A stretch of 64,000 bases of DNA from assembly GCA_004340125.1 (NCBI GenBank), contig SLUK01000004.1, forward strand, positions 112,781-176,780, written 5' to 3'. This document shows, piece by piece, positions 49,967-59,836 of the stretch. The DNA is from Harryflintia acetispora. GTDB lineage: Bacteria; Bacillota; Clostridia; Oscillospirales; Ruminococcaceae. The position numbers and the translations under genes are program-made. The notes under the pieces are model-generated. The model was not told where the DNA came from, made no database searches, and saw only the letters and a program-made list of their open reading frames with translations. Numbering within the stretch: position 1 is the first letter of the stretch; each line of letters opens with the position of its first letter.

Positions 49967-51644
49967 TTGACTGCCACCCCTCCCCACACCTGATCTTCAG
50001 CGTCACCTGCGTGCCCGAGCCCCGCTCGCTTTGGATGCTGATCCCGCTTTCGGCGCCGTATTGCAGCTGCAGACGCCGGGCGATGTGGTGCAGTCCCTTG
50101 TGCTCGCCCCCGTCCTCCCCGAGCTGACGCCGCACCGCCTGCAACTGCTCCTCGTCCATCCCCCGTCCGTCGTCCGTCACCCGGAAATAGAGATACCCCT
50201 CCTCCACCCAGCCGCAGATCCCGATCCGGATTTCGCGCCGGGAGAGGAAGCCGTACTTCATGCTGTTTTCGATCACCGGCTGCAGCAGCAGCTTCGGGAT
50301 TGGGTACCCAAGGCATTCGGGCGCGATCTCCATATGATAGCTCAGCCGATTTTGGAAGCGGTAGCAAAGGATTTCCAGGTAATCCCGCAGCATGTAAAAA
50401 TCCTCCTCGGCGCGCACCAGATGCTGGCTGTCCCGAATGCTGTAGCGCAGCAGGCCGGTGAGCTTCAAAATAATCCGGTCGGCCGCCTGCGGGTCGAGCT
50501 TGATGGAGTAGCGGATGCTCTCCAGGGTGTTATACAAAAAGTGAGGGTTAAACTGCGCCTCCAGCTGGCGCATCTCCATCTCGGTGCTCTGGCGCAGCAG
50601 CTCCAGGTTGCGCGAAGAGAGCGCCTCGATGTTGTCCAGCATGGCGTTGATCTGGGCGGCGATGGCCTCGAACTCATCGTCGCTGCGCAGCTTGATGCGG
50701 TGGTCCACCCTCCCCTCCTTGATCACCGCGATCTCGTCGCGCAGCGCGGTGAGGGAGGCCGAGTTGATGTTCGCCACATTGGACGAGAAGCGCCGGCAGA
50801 GCGCGATGGTCAGCAGCAATATGCCCGCGATCACCACGCACCCGGTCATCAGGTAGCCCCCCGCCGGCGGGGAGTAGACGAAGGCGTAGACCGAGGCCTC
50901 CTCCCGCGGCAGCGTGCGCCCGTGGAGCCAGTAGCTTTGGCCCCCCAGGGTGATCCTCCTCCCCCGGACCGGCAAAAAGCGGTTCATCCCGTCCACCATC
51001 GAGCGGTTGGAGCTGGCGATCACCCGCCCGCCCTGGCCGGTGATCACGCTGGTGTAGTGGTTGCTGTTGAGCTGGCTGTTCCACTCCTGGCCGTCCAGGT
51101 AGAGCGCGGCCCCGCCCCGGTACGTCCCGTTCCCATCGTAGAGGCTCTCCACCAGCAGATAGCGGGAAAACTCCCCGCCGATGTAATAGACCGTGCGGTA
51201 GATTTCCCGGCTCCTGCCCTTTGCATGGTCCACCTGCACGATCTCATCGAAGTAGAGCAGATGCCGCGTGCGCTCCCGCTCGGAAAAGGTGGTAAAGCGC
51301 ACCTTCCCCGCGGCGTCGCGCAGGATCAGGTCGGCCCCGACCGGGATGTCCCGCAGCGCATCGTGGAAGAGGTAGGACAGGTGGTTTTCACTGATCGTCC
51401 CATCGAGGAAGTCCAGCATGGTCCGCTGCTGGTCCCCGTCCCGAAGATAGCCCTCGTATCCGCCCACCACCCGGTTAAAGGACGCCTCGAGCTGCGCGCT
51501 GTAGCGGTAGGACAGGTAGGAGTTGTAAAAGCCGGTGTAGGCGATCAGGGTCGCGAAGAAGCCGGTAAAGCAGATGAAAACTGTCAATATGCCGTATTGG
51601 GTGATCTGCCGGTTGAGCTTTTTCTGGTAGCGGCTGGAGACCAT
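49956..51644 (-). CDS. sensor histidine kinase (YesM-like)
   Basis: 562 aa. One helix lies near residues 15-40. An extracytoplasmic sensor reaches about 265, a second helix about 268-288, and a HAMP domain follows (SSNVANINSASLTALRDEIAVIKEGRVDHRI). The His-kinase region has the family-specific QFNPHFLYNTLESIRYSI with the phosphorylated His. The ATPase domain has N-box QPVIENSMKYG and G-boxes DDGRGM and GSGTQVTLKI. YesM-type kinases sense sugars or other solutes, often through binding proteins. It forms a pair with the YesN-like gene that it overlaps. Confidence 0.93.
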   Translation of the reverse strand: MVSSRYQKKLNRQITQYGILTVFICFTGFFATLIAYTGFYNSYLSYRYSAQLEASFNRVVGGYEGYLRDGDQQRTMLDFLDGTISENHLSYLFHDALRDIPVGADLILRDAAGKVRFTTFSERERTRHLLYFDEIVQVDHAKGRSREIYRTVYYIGGEFSRYLLVESLYDGNGTYRGGAALYLDGQEWNSQLNSNHYTSVITGQGGRVIASSNRSMVDGMNRFLPVRGRRITLGGQSYWLHGRTLPREEASVYAFVYSPPAGGYLMTGCVVIAGILLLTIALCRRFSSNVANINSASLTALRDEIAVIKEGRVDHRIKLRSDDEFEAIAAQINAMLDNIEALSSRNLELLRQSTEMEMRQLEAQFNPHFLYNTLESIRYSIKLDPQAADRIILKLTGLLRYSIRDSQHLVRAEEDFYMLRDYLEILCYRFQNRLSYHMEIAPECLGYPIPKLLLQPVIENSMKYGFLSRREIRIGICGWVEEGYLYFRVTDDGRGMDEEQLQAVRRQLGEDGGEHKGLHHIARRLQLQYGAESGISIQSERGSGTQVTLKIRCGEGWQSNEL

Positions 51645-51757
51645 GGCGCTCCCCTCCTCAGGTCGTGTTGGCGAGACTGCAATATTAATGTCATTATATC
51701 ATCTATTTTTTCCCCTGTCCCGACCCTTTGGCAAAATCCGCCCCCCGCCAAAGAAAG

Positions 51758-51791
51758 CAAAGCGCCGCAGAAAGCCTTCTGCGGCGCTTTG
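51758..51791 (-). terminator. terminator of the hybrid kinase gene
   Basis: Fifteen-base arms (51758-51772 and 51777-51791) around AGCC; CTTTCTTT follows on the minus strand. The 51645-51757 gap holds the probable promoter of the YesM/YesN operon but no clear element. Confidence 0.8.
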
Positions 51792-51811
51792 CGTCCTGTC
51801 CTTCGGCCCTG

Positions 51812-54223
51812 TCAGCCGATATACTGCTCGAGCACCCGGGCGATCTGCCCGAGATCGAGCGGCTTTGGCAGATGGTCGTTCATCCCCGCCGCCTTGCTCT
51901 GCTCCACATCCTCGGCAAAGACGTTGGCCGTCATCGCCACGATTGGTACCGCCTTTGCATCCTTGCGCTGCAGCCCGCGGATCCGCACGCTCGCTTCGAT
52001 CCCGCCCATGATCGGCATCTGCAGGTCCATAAAGACCAGGTCGTAATACCCCTCGGAGGAGGCGCTAAAGCGTTCCACCGCCTCGAGCCCGTTGGCGGCC
52101 GTCTCCACCGCGGCGCCGGTCCCCGAGAGGATTTCAGTGGCGATCTCCCGGTTGAGGTCGTTGTCCTCCACCAGCAGCAGCCGCTTGCCGGCATAGGAGC
52201 GCGCCGGCTCCGCCGGCGTGACGGCCGCCGGGGCCGCCTCGCCCAGGACGTACCGCTTGAAGGCGTAGACGAGGTTGGACTTGAGCATGGGCTTCCCCAC
52301 GAAGCCGTTGATCCCCGCCGCCCGCGCCTCGGCCTCATAATCGGTCCAGTCGTAGGCGGAAAGCAGGATGATGGGCACCCCGGCCCCCACTTCGGCGCGA
52401 ATTTGGCGGGCGGTCTCGATCCCGTCCATGCCCGGCATCTTCATGTCGATGAGGATGGCGAAGAAGTCCTCCCCCGCCCGGTGGGCCTCGCTCACCCGCT
52501 TGACGGCCTCGCCGCCGCTGAGGACCCACCGGCCGTCAAGGCCCATCTCGTCGAGCCGCTCGCAGGTGGTCTCGCAGGCGATCCTGTCGTCGTCCACCAC
52601 CAGCACCGGCCGGGAATCCGGCATCTCAAAGTCCTCCGACTCCTCCCCCTGCAGCTGCAGGCAGACGCTCACAGTAAAGGCGGAGCCCTTGCCGTAGGCG
52701 CTCTCCACCTCGATCTCCCCGCCCATCATGCGCACGATGTTCTGGCTGATGGCCATCCCCAGCCCCGTCCCCTGGATGGTGTGCACCGTCTCGTCGTCGG
52801 CGCGCTCAAAGGGGGTGAAGAGCTTCTCCAAAAACTGCGGGGTCATGCCGTAGCCGTTGTCCCGGAAGATGAATTCATAGCGCCCGTACCCCTCCCGCTG
52901 GCAGGGCGTCTCGCGCATCTCCAGCACGATGCTGCCCCGGTCCGGAGTATACTTGATGGAGTTGGAGAGGACGTTTAAAAAGACCTGCTCCAGGCGGTTG
53001 GGGTCCCCGACGACCCGCTCGTGCCGGATCCCGTAGTCGTGGATGTCGAAGGAATGCCCCTTCTCCAAAATCGAGGGCTGGGTGATGGTCACGATGTTCT
53101 GGATGACGTCCCCCAGGGCGAATTCCTCCTGCGCCATGGTGATCCGCCCGCTCTCGATCTTGGACATGTCGAGCACCTCGTTGATCAGGCTGAGCAGGAG
53201 CTTGGCGGACACGTCGATCTTCGCCAGGCAGTCGAGCACGCGCTCCTTGTCGTCGATGTGGGAGGCCGCGATGGCCGACATCCCCATGACGGCGTTCATC
53301 GGGGTGCGGATGTCGTGGCTCATCCGGGAGAGGAAATCGGATTTTGCCCGGTTGGCTTTCTTGGCCGCCTCGAGCGCCTCGTGCAGCAGCCGCGAGCGCT
53401 CCTCGAGCTGGCGCTGCAGCTCGCGCTGCTCGGTGATGTCGGTGATGTCGATGTAGATCACCAGGTAGACCGGGTCCCCGCCTATGTGGTCGATGCATTC
53501 GCCGTTGACCTGCAGCCAGACGTTGCCGCCGCCGTGGTCCACCGCCTGCAGGGTAAAGTGGACGTGCTTGCCCTCCCGCATGAGCGGCAGGTTCTGGACA
53601 TAGGTCGTGCGGTTCTGGACCGTGTCCAGGTTGGACAGGCCGCAGGCCGGACCGCACTGGCCCTCGCAGCCGAAAAAGGCGCGGAAGCGGTCGTTGGCGT
53701 CCAGCAGGTGCAGGCCGTCCCCCCGGAGGCAAAACTTGGCCACGAACCCGGGGATGTTGTCGTAGGTGACGGACTGCTCCTTTTGCATCCGCACCAGGTC
53801 GTCGATGTTCGTCATGACGGTATAGGCCACCTGGTACCCGTCCACATATTCATCCGAGAAGGCGGCGGAAAACTTCACCCAGATGTACTCGCCGTTCCTG
53901 CGGCGCAAAGGGGTGACCAGGTTGTAGCCGCTGCGCCCGTTCATCAGCGAGTCCGTGACCATATCCGTCAGGCGCTTCCATTCGGCCTGGTCGTTCCTGT
54001 AGTATAAGTCGCAGTGGTTGTGGAAGGTCTCCTCATATTCCTCCCGGGGCCAGCCGATGAGCTGGTAATAAAAATCGTTGGCCCAGATCACCGTAAAGTG
54101 CTCGTCCAGCAGATGCTTGCTCACGCTGACCCCCAGCAGGCGCATGAGGGTGTTGTATTCATAGTCCGCAGCGAGCGCCATCGCGGGCCGTTCCATGGGT
54201 TTTTCCTCCGGCATCGTTGCCAT
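51812..54223 (-). CDS. hybrid histidine kinase with two PAS and two receiver domains
   Basis: 803 aa, soluble. PAS1 (about 35-145; FTVIWANDFYYQLIGW) and PAS2 (about 150-270; LHLLDANDRFRAFFGCEGQCGPAC with a cluster of Cys) come first. The HisKA domain has the phosphorylated His in SRMSHDIRTPMNAVMGM. The ATPase domain has LNVLSNSIKYTP, DNGYGM and GTGLGMAIS. Two receivers follow, with acceptor Asp in AILIDMKMPGMDG and LVFMDLQMPIMGG. There is no transmembrane helix and no output domain, so the phosphate target is elsewhere. The Cys-rich segment FGCEGQCGPACG in PAS2 could bind metal or sense redox. It is divergent from the GntR-type regulator. Confidence 0.92.
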   Translation of the reverse strand: MATMPEEKPMERPAMALAADYEYNTLMRLLGVSVSKHLLDEHFTVIWANDFYYQLIGWPREEYEETFHNHCDLYYRNDQAEWKRLTDMVTDSLMNGRSGYNLVTPLRRRNGEYIWVKFSAAFSDEYVDGYQVAYTVMTNIDDLVRMQKEQSVTYDNIPGFVAKFCLRGDGLHLLDANDRFRAFFGCEGQCGPACGLSNLDTVQNRTTYVQNLPLMREGKHVHFTLQAVDHGGGNVWLQVNGECIDHIGGDPVYLVIYIDITDITEQRELQRQLEERSRLLHEALEAAKKANRAKSDFLSRMSHDIRTPMNAVMGMSAIAASHIDDKERVLDCLAKIDVSAKLLLSLINEVLDMSKIESGRITMAQEEFALGDVIQNIVTITQPSILEKGHSFDIHDYGIRHERVVGDPNRLEQVFLNVLSNSIKYTPDRGSIVLEMRETPCQREGYGRYEFIFRDNGYGMTPQFLEKLFTPFERADDETVHTIQGTGLGMAISQNIVRMMGGEIEVESAYGKGSAFTVSVCLQLQGEESEDFEMPDSRPVLVVDDDRIACETTCERLDEMGLDGRWVLSGGEAVKRVSEAHRAGEDFFAILIDMKMPGMDGIETARQIRAEVGAGVPIILLSAYDWTDYEAEARAAGINGFVGKPMLKSNLVYAFKRYVLGEAAPAAVTPAEPARSYAGKRLLLVEDNDLNREIATEILSGTGAAVETAANGLEAVERFSASSEGYYDLVFMDLQMPIMGGIEASVRIRGLQRKDAKAVPIVAMTANVFAEDVEQSKAAGMNDHLPKPLDLGQIARVLEQYIG

Positions 54224-54346
54224 CCTGTTCTCCTCCCGATCTTAGAGCCCGCATGCTGAAAGCGGCCCGCCCGGGGCCGCTCCCTGAAGTTTTCACTTTG
54301 TTCATGTAGGTAACTTTAGTTAGATTTTATCAAAGTTGCCGCCGCA

Positions 54347-54375
54347 TTGCAAGGGCTGGCTCAAAATGTTACAAT
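54347..54375 (+). promoter_or_regulatory. predicted promoter of the two-headed GntR gene
   Basis: TTGCAA (54347-54352), a 17-bp spacer and TACAAT (54370-54375), 29 bp before the start codon. Confidence 0.65.
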
Positions 54376-54403
54376 TTAAGCGATAACAGATTGGGAGGAA
54401 CCG

Positions 54404-55867
54404 ATGAAGCAGGGACGGTATGGTTTGATCTACAAATTCTTCAAATCCCAGATCCAATTCGGATATTACCGCAGCGGCGATTGCCTGCCCTCGATCGAAC
54501 TGCTGCACGAGGTCTACCGCGTCGCGGTGCGCACGGCGCGCAACGCCTATTTGCAGCTCGAGGAGGAGGGCTACATCAGCCTCTCGCCGGGGCGCAAAAC
54601 CGTGGTGACCTACAGCGCCCCGCCCGAAGCGGGCATCGCCAACACGCAGGACTACTTCCTGGCGCGGAGGGAAACCTTCCGCGCGATGGGGCAGCTGCTG
54701 CGCGCCCTGCTGGTCCCGCTGCTGCGGGAAGGGAGCCGGCGGCTGCAAAAGCATAATATGCAGCAGATCAAAGAAACGGCCCTCGCCCTGGAGGACGGGG
54801 GGTTCTACATCTCCTATTTCTGTGGGCGGGAGATGCTGCTGGCGCTCGACAACCAGCTGCTGCTCGACCTCTATCACGAGATCGTCTCCTATTACCAGTT
54901 CGTCCACACCCTCCCAAGGATCGTCCACATGGAGCGGGAGAACCGGCGCTACCGGCAGCTGGCGCGGCAGACCGTGGAGGCCTGCGAAGGAGGGGATCGC
55001 GGCGAGCTCTTCAGCATATACCTCCAGATCCAGTGGCTGCTGGACGGGACGGTCTTCTCCTATATCGAGCAGGCCGCCAAGGAGCGGCCAGCGCCGCCGG
55101 AGCAGGTCCCGTTCGAGTGGAGGGTCTACCGGGAGCGTCCGCAGCTGTGTTATTCGCTGAGCTCCCAGCTGATCTGGCGTATCCTTGTCGGGCAGCAGCT
55201 CTCCCCGGGCGACCGCCTGCCCTCCTATGGGGCGATGGCGGAGAAATACGGCGTCTCGTTCAGCACCATCCGGCGCACGGTGGCCATGCTGGAGCGCCTG
55301 GGGCTGGTCTTTGCCAGCCAGGGCGCGGGGACCAGGGTCACGCCGCCGGGGGAGCAGGAGATCGACCTGCGCCACAAGTCGGTGAAAAAAATCGCCTCCA
55401 TGTTCCTGGAGGCGGTACAGATTGTTCGCCTGAGCTTCGATCAGGTCTTTTTGCTTTTATATCCACAGGCGCTGCCGGACGTGGGCCCCTGTGTCGCAAA
55501 GCTCAAGCGGCAGCAGGCGCGCGGGGGCGCGCTCCAGCCCTTTTTCATCTGTATAGAGTACCTGCTGGAGGGCTGCGGGAACCAGCCCTTAAAAGAGATC
55601 TGGGGGAAGCTGTGCGAGGTGCTGCTGCTCGGCCTGCCCCTGCTGGAGGCGCATGCCGGCGCGCTGCCCGAGTGCACCCTCATGCGCGCCGAGGCCGAAG
55701 GGATCATCCGGGGCGTGCAGGAGAGGGACCGCCGGCAGCTGCACGACGGCCTTCGGCAGTTGGTTCTGCTGGCCGCCCCGGCGATGGAGCGCCTCTTCCC
55801 ACCCGACGGCCCGGAGAGCGCCCGAACACGCCCATGCCCAGACAGCATTTCCAGCAATGTAATCTAA
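54404..55867 (+). CDS. GntR-type regulator with two winged-helix domains
   Basis: 487 aa. A GntR-like winged helix at about 5-70 (LIYKFFKSQIQFGYYRSGDCLPSIELLHEVYRVAVRTARNAYLQLEEEGYI) is followed by a helical region. A second GntR winged helix lies at about 248-315 (LIWRILVGQQLSPGDRLPSYGAMAEKYGVSFSTIRRTVAMLERLGLV), again with a helical region to the end. The order wHTH-helical-wHTH-helical looks like an internal duplication of a ~240-residue unit. Normal GntR proteins have one winged helix and dimerise. Ligand and targets are unknown. The ATG at 54404 follows GGGAGGA. It is divergent from the hybrid kinase gene. Confidence 0.82.
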   Translation: MKQGRYGLIYKFFKSQIQFGYYRSGDCLPSIELLHEVYRVAVRTARNAYLQLEEEGYISLSPGRKTVVTYSAPPEAGIANTQDYFLARRETFRAMGQLLRALLVPLLREGSRRLQKHNMQQIKETALALEDGGFYISYFCGREMLLALDNQLLLDLYHEIVSYYQFVHTLPRIVHMERENRRYRQLARQTVEACEGGDRGELFSIYLQIQWLLDGTVFSYIEQAAKERPAPPEQVPFEWRVYRERPQLCYSLSSQLIWRILVGQQLSPGDRLPSYGAMAEKYGVSFSTIRRTVAMLERLGLVFASQGAGTRVTPPGEQEIDLRHKSVKKIASMFLEAVQIVRLSFDQVFLLLYPQALPDVGPCVAKLKRQQARGGALQPFFICIEYLLEGCGNQPLKEIWGKLCEVLLLGLPLLEAHAGALPECTLMRAEAEGIIRGVQERDRRQLHDGLRQLVLLAAPAMERLFPPDGPESARTRPCPDSISSNVI

Positions 55868-55870
55868 GTA

Positions 55871-55900
55871 TTGGACATATCATAAGCGTTGCATTAAAAT
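55871..55900 (+). promoter_or_regulatory. predicted promoter of the lipoprotein/serine hydrolase pair
   Basis: TTGGAC (55871-55876), an 18-bp spacer and TAAAAT (55895-55900). Transcription would start near 55907, which supports ATG 55928 over an in-frame codon at 55901. Confidence 0.55.
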
Positions 55901-55927
55901 GTGGGTGTCTCAAGAAGGGAGGCTTTT

Positions 55928-56842
55928 ATGAAAAGATGGATCCTGGCCGCGGCAGCCCTGCTTCTCCTGTTCGGCTGCTCGGCGAAATCCCCCGCACCCA
56001 CGCCCTCCGAGCCCCAGGAGCCGCCCGCGCAGGAGCAGCCGGACTATGACGCAGCGGACCCGCCCACTTCCTCGCAGGACCTTTCCGCACCGTCTGCCCG
56101 CTCCTATCTCGACCGGCTCGTGGAGGACACCGCCTCGGAACTTACGACGCCGGACATGACGGAATTTGAAAAAGCGAAGGCGGCGTTCGATTACATGATC
56201 GAAAACACCGTCTTCGACGAGCCCATCGGCCTGGAGTTGTGGCGTGTCCGCGCCGACGGCGAGGAAGCGCCAACCTTTGTGGAGCAGAGGGCGCTGAGCC
56301 CCCTGCGCTTCGGCGTGGGGATGTGCGAGGACTACGCCGCCGCGCTGGCCCTGCTGCTGCAGGGGCTGGGACTGGAAGCGGAATACGTCCCGGGACTGAC
56401 CTACTCGCTGCAGGGGAACCTGGTGGACCACGCCTGGACGATGGTCAAGGTCGACGGGGTCTGGTACCACCTGGACAGCCAGCTGGAGGACAACGTCTCC
56501 CGCAACGGCGCCATCCGCTACCGCTACTTTATGAAAAGCGACGCCAGCATGGCGCGCTCCCACGTCTGGGGGCAAAGCCTTATCGGCTCCGGGCTGCTGA
56601 CACCGGAGCAGAACGCTGAAATTGAGGAAAACTTTCTCGCGCCGTCCTGCCCGCAGGACTGCCCCACTCCCCCGGAGCATGTCCTCGCCGAAGCGCCCGC
56701 GCCGAACCTGCCTGCGCTGAAACAGCGCGTGCGGGAGGAGCTCGCCGCTTACGAAAGCGAGCATGGCGCGCTGCCGCCGATGGAACCCAGCGCGCCGCCC
56801 CTCTTCGGCCTCGCGGGCTTCGGCCCGGAGGACGAGGGGTAG
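55928..56842 (+). CDS. transglutaminase-like lipoprotein
   Basis: 304 aa. Lipoprotein signal peptide with lipobox LLFGC, then a Pro/Glu/Ser linker. The transglutaminase-like domain (about 65-220) has the catalytic Cys in GVGMCEDYAAALALLLQGLGLEAEYVPG, His in DHAWTMVKVDGVWYHLD and Asp in the same motif. Such domains act as proteases or cross-linking enzymes at the cell surface. The C-terminal 70 residues are Pro-rich. The ATG at 55928 has GGGAGG upstream. It lies 27 bp before a second lipoprotein gene (serine hydrolase). Confidence 0.87.
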   Translation: MKRWILAAAALLLLFGCSAKSPAPTPSEPQEPPAQEQPDYDAADPPTSSQDLSAPSARSYLDRLVEDTASELTTPDMTEFEKAKAAFDYMIENTVFDEPIGLELWRVRADGEEAPTFVEQRALSPLRFGVGMCEDYAAALALLLQGLGLEAEYVPGLTYSLQGNLVDHAWTMVKVDGVWYHLDSQLEDNVSRNGAIRYRYFMKSDASMARSHVWGQSLIGSGLLTPEQNAEIEENFLAPSCPQDCPTPPEHVLAEAPAPNLPALKQRVREELAAYESEHGALPPMEPSAPPLFGLAGFGPEDEG

Positions 56843-56869
56843 ACCGCAGCAGACAAAAAGGAGACCATT

Positions 56870-58012
56870 ATGAAAAGAATCATTTCCTTGCTTTTTGCCG
56901 CCTGCCTGATCCTGGCCGCCTGCGCCGTCCAAGGTCCGGCGCAGGCCCCGCGCGAAGCCGTGAGTGCGGCTTCAGAGGTTTCTATCGCTTCAGGACAGCC
57001 GGAACCTGAATCGGATCTGGAGCCCGAACCGGAGGCGGACAACAGCTGGCAGCTCGACGCGCCGCAAAGCCACGGCATGGACCCGGCGCTGTTCGAGCAG
57101 CTGCACGCGGTGTTGGCCGGCTCTCAAATCTACGCCATGGTCACCGCCAAGGACGGAGTCCTGATCGACGAATATTACCAGGAAGGCTATGACGAAAGCA
57201 GCGTGTTTGCGCTGCACTCCTGCTCCAAGTCGTTCACCGGGGCGCTGGTGGGAATCGCCATCGAGCAGGGATACTTTGGCGGGGTGGACGACCTTCTGTC
57301 CGATTACCTCCCGCAGGTGGCTTCCCTGGAGGAGGGCAAGCGCCAACTCACCCTGCGCCACCTGCTGACCCACACCTCCGGCCTGGAGTGGTACGAGTGG
57401 GGCGGCGGCTACAGCAACTGGAGGGAGTTCCAGTCGGCGGAGAACTGGGTGGCGTACATCCTCGGGCGCAGCCTGGTGGCCCAGCCCGGCACGCTTTTCA
57501 ACTACAGCACCGGCAACACCCATCTGCTGTCCGCCGCGCTGACGGCGGCAACCGGGATGGACGAGCTGCAATACGCCGAGGAGAACCTCTTCGGCCCGCT
57601 CGGGATGGAGAGCGTCGAATGGGGCCGCGACCCGCAGGGCATCTGCGACGGCGGCAACGGCATCTCTATGAGCGCGCGAGACGCCGCCCGCTTCGGCCAG
57701 CTCTACTTACAGGGCGGCAGCTGGCAGGGCCAGCAGCTCGTGCCGGCTAACTGGGTGGAGGCTTCCACTTCGGTGCAGAACCCCGGTCCCGGTGGACGGA
57801 CCGGCCAATACGGCTACCAGTGGTGGATCAACTCCTTTGGCGCCAAAAACTACGATACCTATTTTGCTTTCGGCGCATGGGGGCAGTATATCTTTGTCGT
57901 GCCCGAGCTGGAGCTGGTGACGGTTATCGCCAGCAACTACCCAAACGACAGCTATGCGCCCTGGCCCTATTTCACCGATTACGTCCTTGCGGCGTATCGG
58001 GAGGGCGCATAA
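56870..58012 (+). CDS. beta-lactamase-fold serine hydrolase lipoprotein
   Basis: 380 aa. Lipobox ILAAC, then a long Glu/Pro-rich spacer. The catalytic domain has the SxxK nucleophile motif SCSKSFTG and a LRHLLTHTSGLEW segment typical of class C-like esterases and D-aminopeptidases. The Tyr motif is FNYSTGNTHLLSAAL, where YxN is YST. QYGYQWWINSFG and AFGAWGQYIFVVPELELVTVIASN form the C-terminal part. Its likely role is peptidoglycan or ester hydrolysis outside the membrane; it is not evidence for beta-lactam resistance. It is co-transcribed with the transglutaminase-like lipoprotein gene. Confidence 0.88.
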   Translation: MKRIISLLFAACLILAACAVQGPAQAPREAVSAASEVSIASGQPEPESDLEPEPEADNSWQLDAPQSHGMDPALFEQLHAVLAGSQIYAMVTAKDGVLIDEYYQEGYDESSVFALHSCSKSFTGALVGIAIEQGYFGGVDDLLSDYLPQVASLEEGKRQLTLRHLLTHTSGLEWYEWGGGYSNWREFQSAENWVAYILGRSLVAQPGTLFNYSTGNTHLLSAALTAATGMDELQYAEENLFGPLGMESVEWGRDPQGICDGGNGISMSARDAARFGQLYLQGGSWQGQQLVPANWVEASTSVQNPGPGGRTGQYGYQWWINSFGAKNYDTYFAFGAWGQYIFVVPELELVTVIASNYPNDSYAPWPYFTDYVLAAYREGA

Positions 58013-58033
58013 GGCGATCGGTCACACCACAGA

Positions 58034-58073
58034 AAAAACACGTTTAAGCGAAACCGCTTAAACGTGTTTTTTG
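58034..58073 (+). terminator. terminator after the serine hydrolase gene
   Basis: Seventeen-base perfect arms (58034-58050 and 58055-58071) around AAAC, ending in TTTTTT. Confidence 0.9.
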
Positions 58074-58112
58074 CCTTCTGCACCCAAAACAAACGAGCAC
58101 TTCTTCGCGTGC

Positions 58113-58152
58113 AAAAAACAAAACGGCTCCCCACAACTGTGAGGAGCCGTTT
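58113..58152 (-). terminator. terminator of the tRNA-Arg gene
   Basis: AAACGGCTCC (58121-58130) pairs with GGAGCCGTTT (58143-58152), with an inner CACA/TGTG stem; TTTTGTTTTTTG follows on the minus strand. Confidence 0.85.
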
Positions 58153-58171
58153 GGGAGCGGCGGCTCGCCGC

Positions 58172-58248
58172 TGGTGCGCCAGAAGGGATTCGAACCCCCG
58201 ACCTTTTGATTCGTAGTCAAACACTCTATCCAACTGAGCTACTGGCGC
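58172..58248 (-). tRNA. tRNA-Arg (anticodon ACG)
   Basis: 77 nt with the 3' CCA encoded (58172-58174). The acceptor stem is GCGCCAG paired with CTGGCGC with discriminator A. The D arm is AGCTCAGTTGGATAGAG and the T arm carries GGTTCGAATCC. The anticodon loop is CTACGAA, giving ACG, which is read as ICG after deamination and decodes CGT/CGC/CGA. It has its own promoter and terminator. Confidence 0.97.
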
Positions 58249-58275
58249 ATATTTACTTTTCATGTCAGCCTTAAT

Positions 58276-58304
58276 ATATTACCATGCCCATAAAAAATTG
58301 TCAA
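58276..58304 (-). promoter_or_regulatory. promoter of tRNA-Arg
   Basis: On the minus strand TTGACA (58304-58299), a 17-bp spacer and TAATAT (58281-58276), 28 bp before the tRNA. Confidence 0.65.
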
Positions 58305-58590
58305 GCATTATGCCGGAAAAAGCGACCATTTTTTCTTTTTCTCTGGCAACTTTTTGGGGGTGCGCGCATATACTGTATTGCGGGACCGCTCCAGCGCAAG
58401 ACCGGACAGCTCCCGCATATGAACCAACGCACTATCCGTACAGGATGCTTCCTAAAATGATTTCAGCTAAAGCGCCGGACCATTCCGGGGCACCCAAAGG
58501 GCGGGGCGTCAACCCGCGGCCTGTGGGCGCCCCTTGGGCCCGGCGCTTCGGCTGCCCGCCCTTCCCAATTTTCCAAGAGGCGGACGACAG
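58305..58590. other. gap between tRNA-Arg and ftsZ, no gene seen
   Basis: It contains only a GC-rich stem region near 58490-58560 (GGGGCACCC and GGGCGCCCC arms). No coding sequence or known RNA was recognised. Confidence 0.5.
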
Positions 58591-58625
58591 AAAAACAGGC
58601 GGCGTGAATCCTTCACGCCGCCTGT
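58591..58625 (-). terminator. terminator of ftsZ
   Basis: Fourteen-base perfect arms (58595-58608 and 58612-58625) around TCC; TTTTT follows on the minus strand. Confidence 0.9.
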
Positions 58626-58635
58626 CGCATTTTTC

Positions 58636-59751
<1,116 letters not shown>

Positions 59752-59836
59752 AGAATCCTCTGCCCCCTACACTCTATTTTCTAGAAGAACAAGCGAAAAA
59801 TCAGTTCTGTCACAATTATTCCAATCATATAAATAT

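Noticed and set aside
56870..58012. Beta-lactamase
   Set aside because: The SxxK fold is shared with esterases and peptidases; the YxN motif is altered and the protein is a lipoprotein paired with a transglutaminase-like gene.
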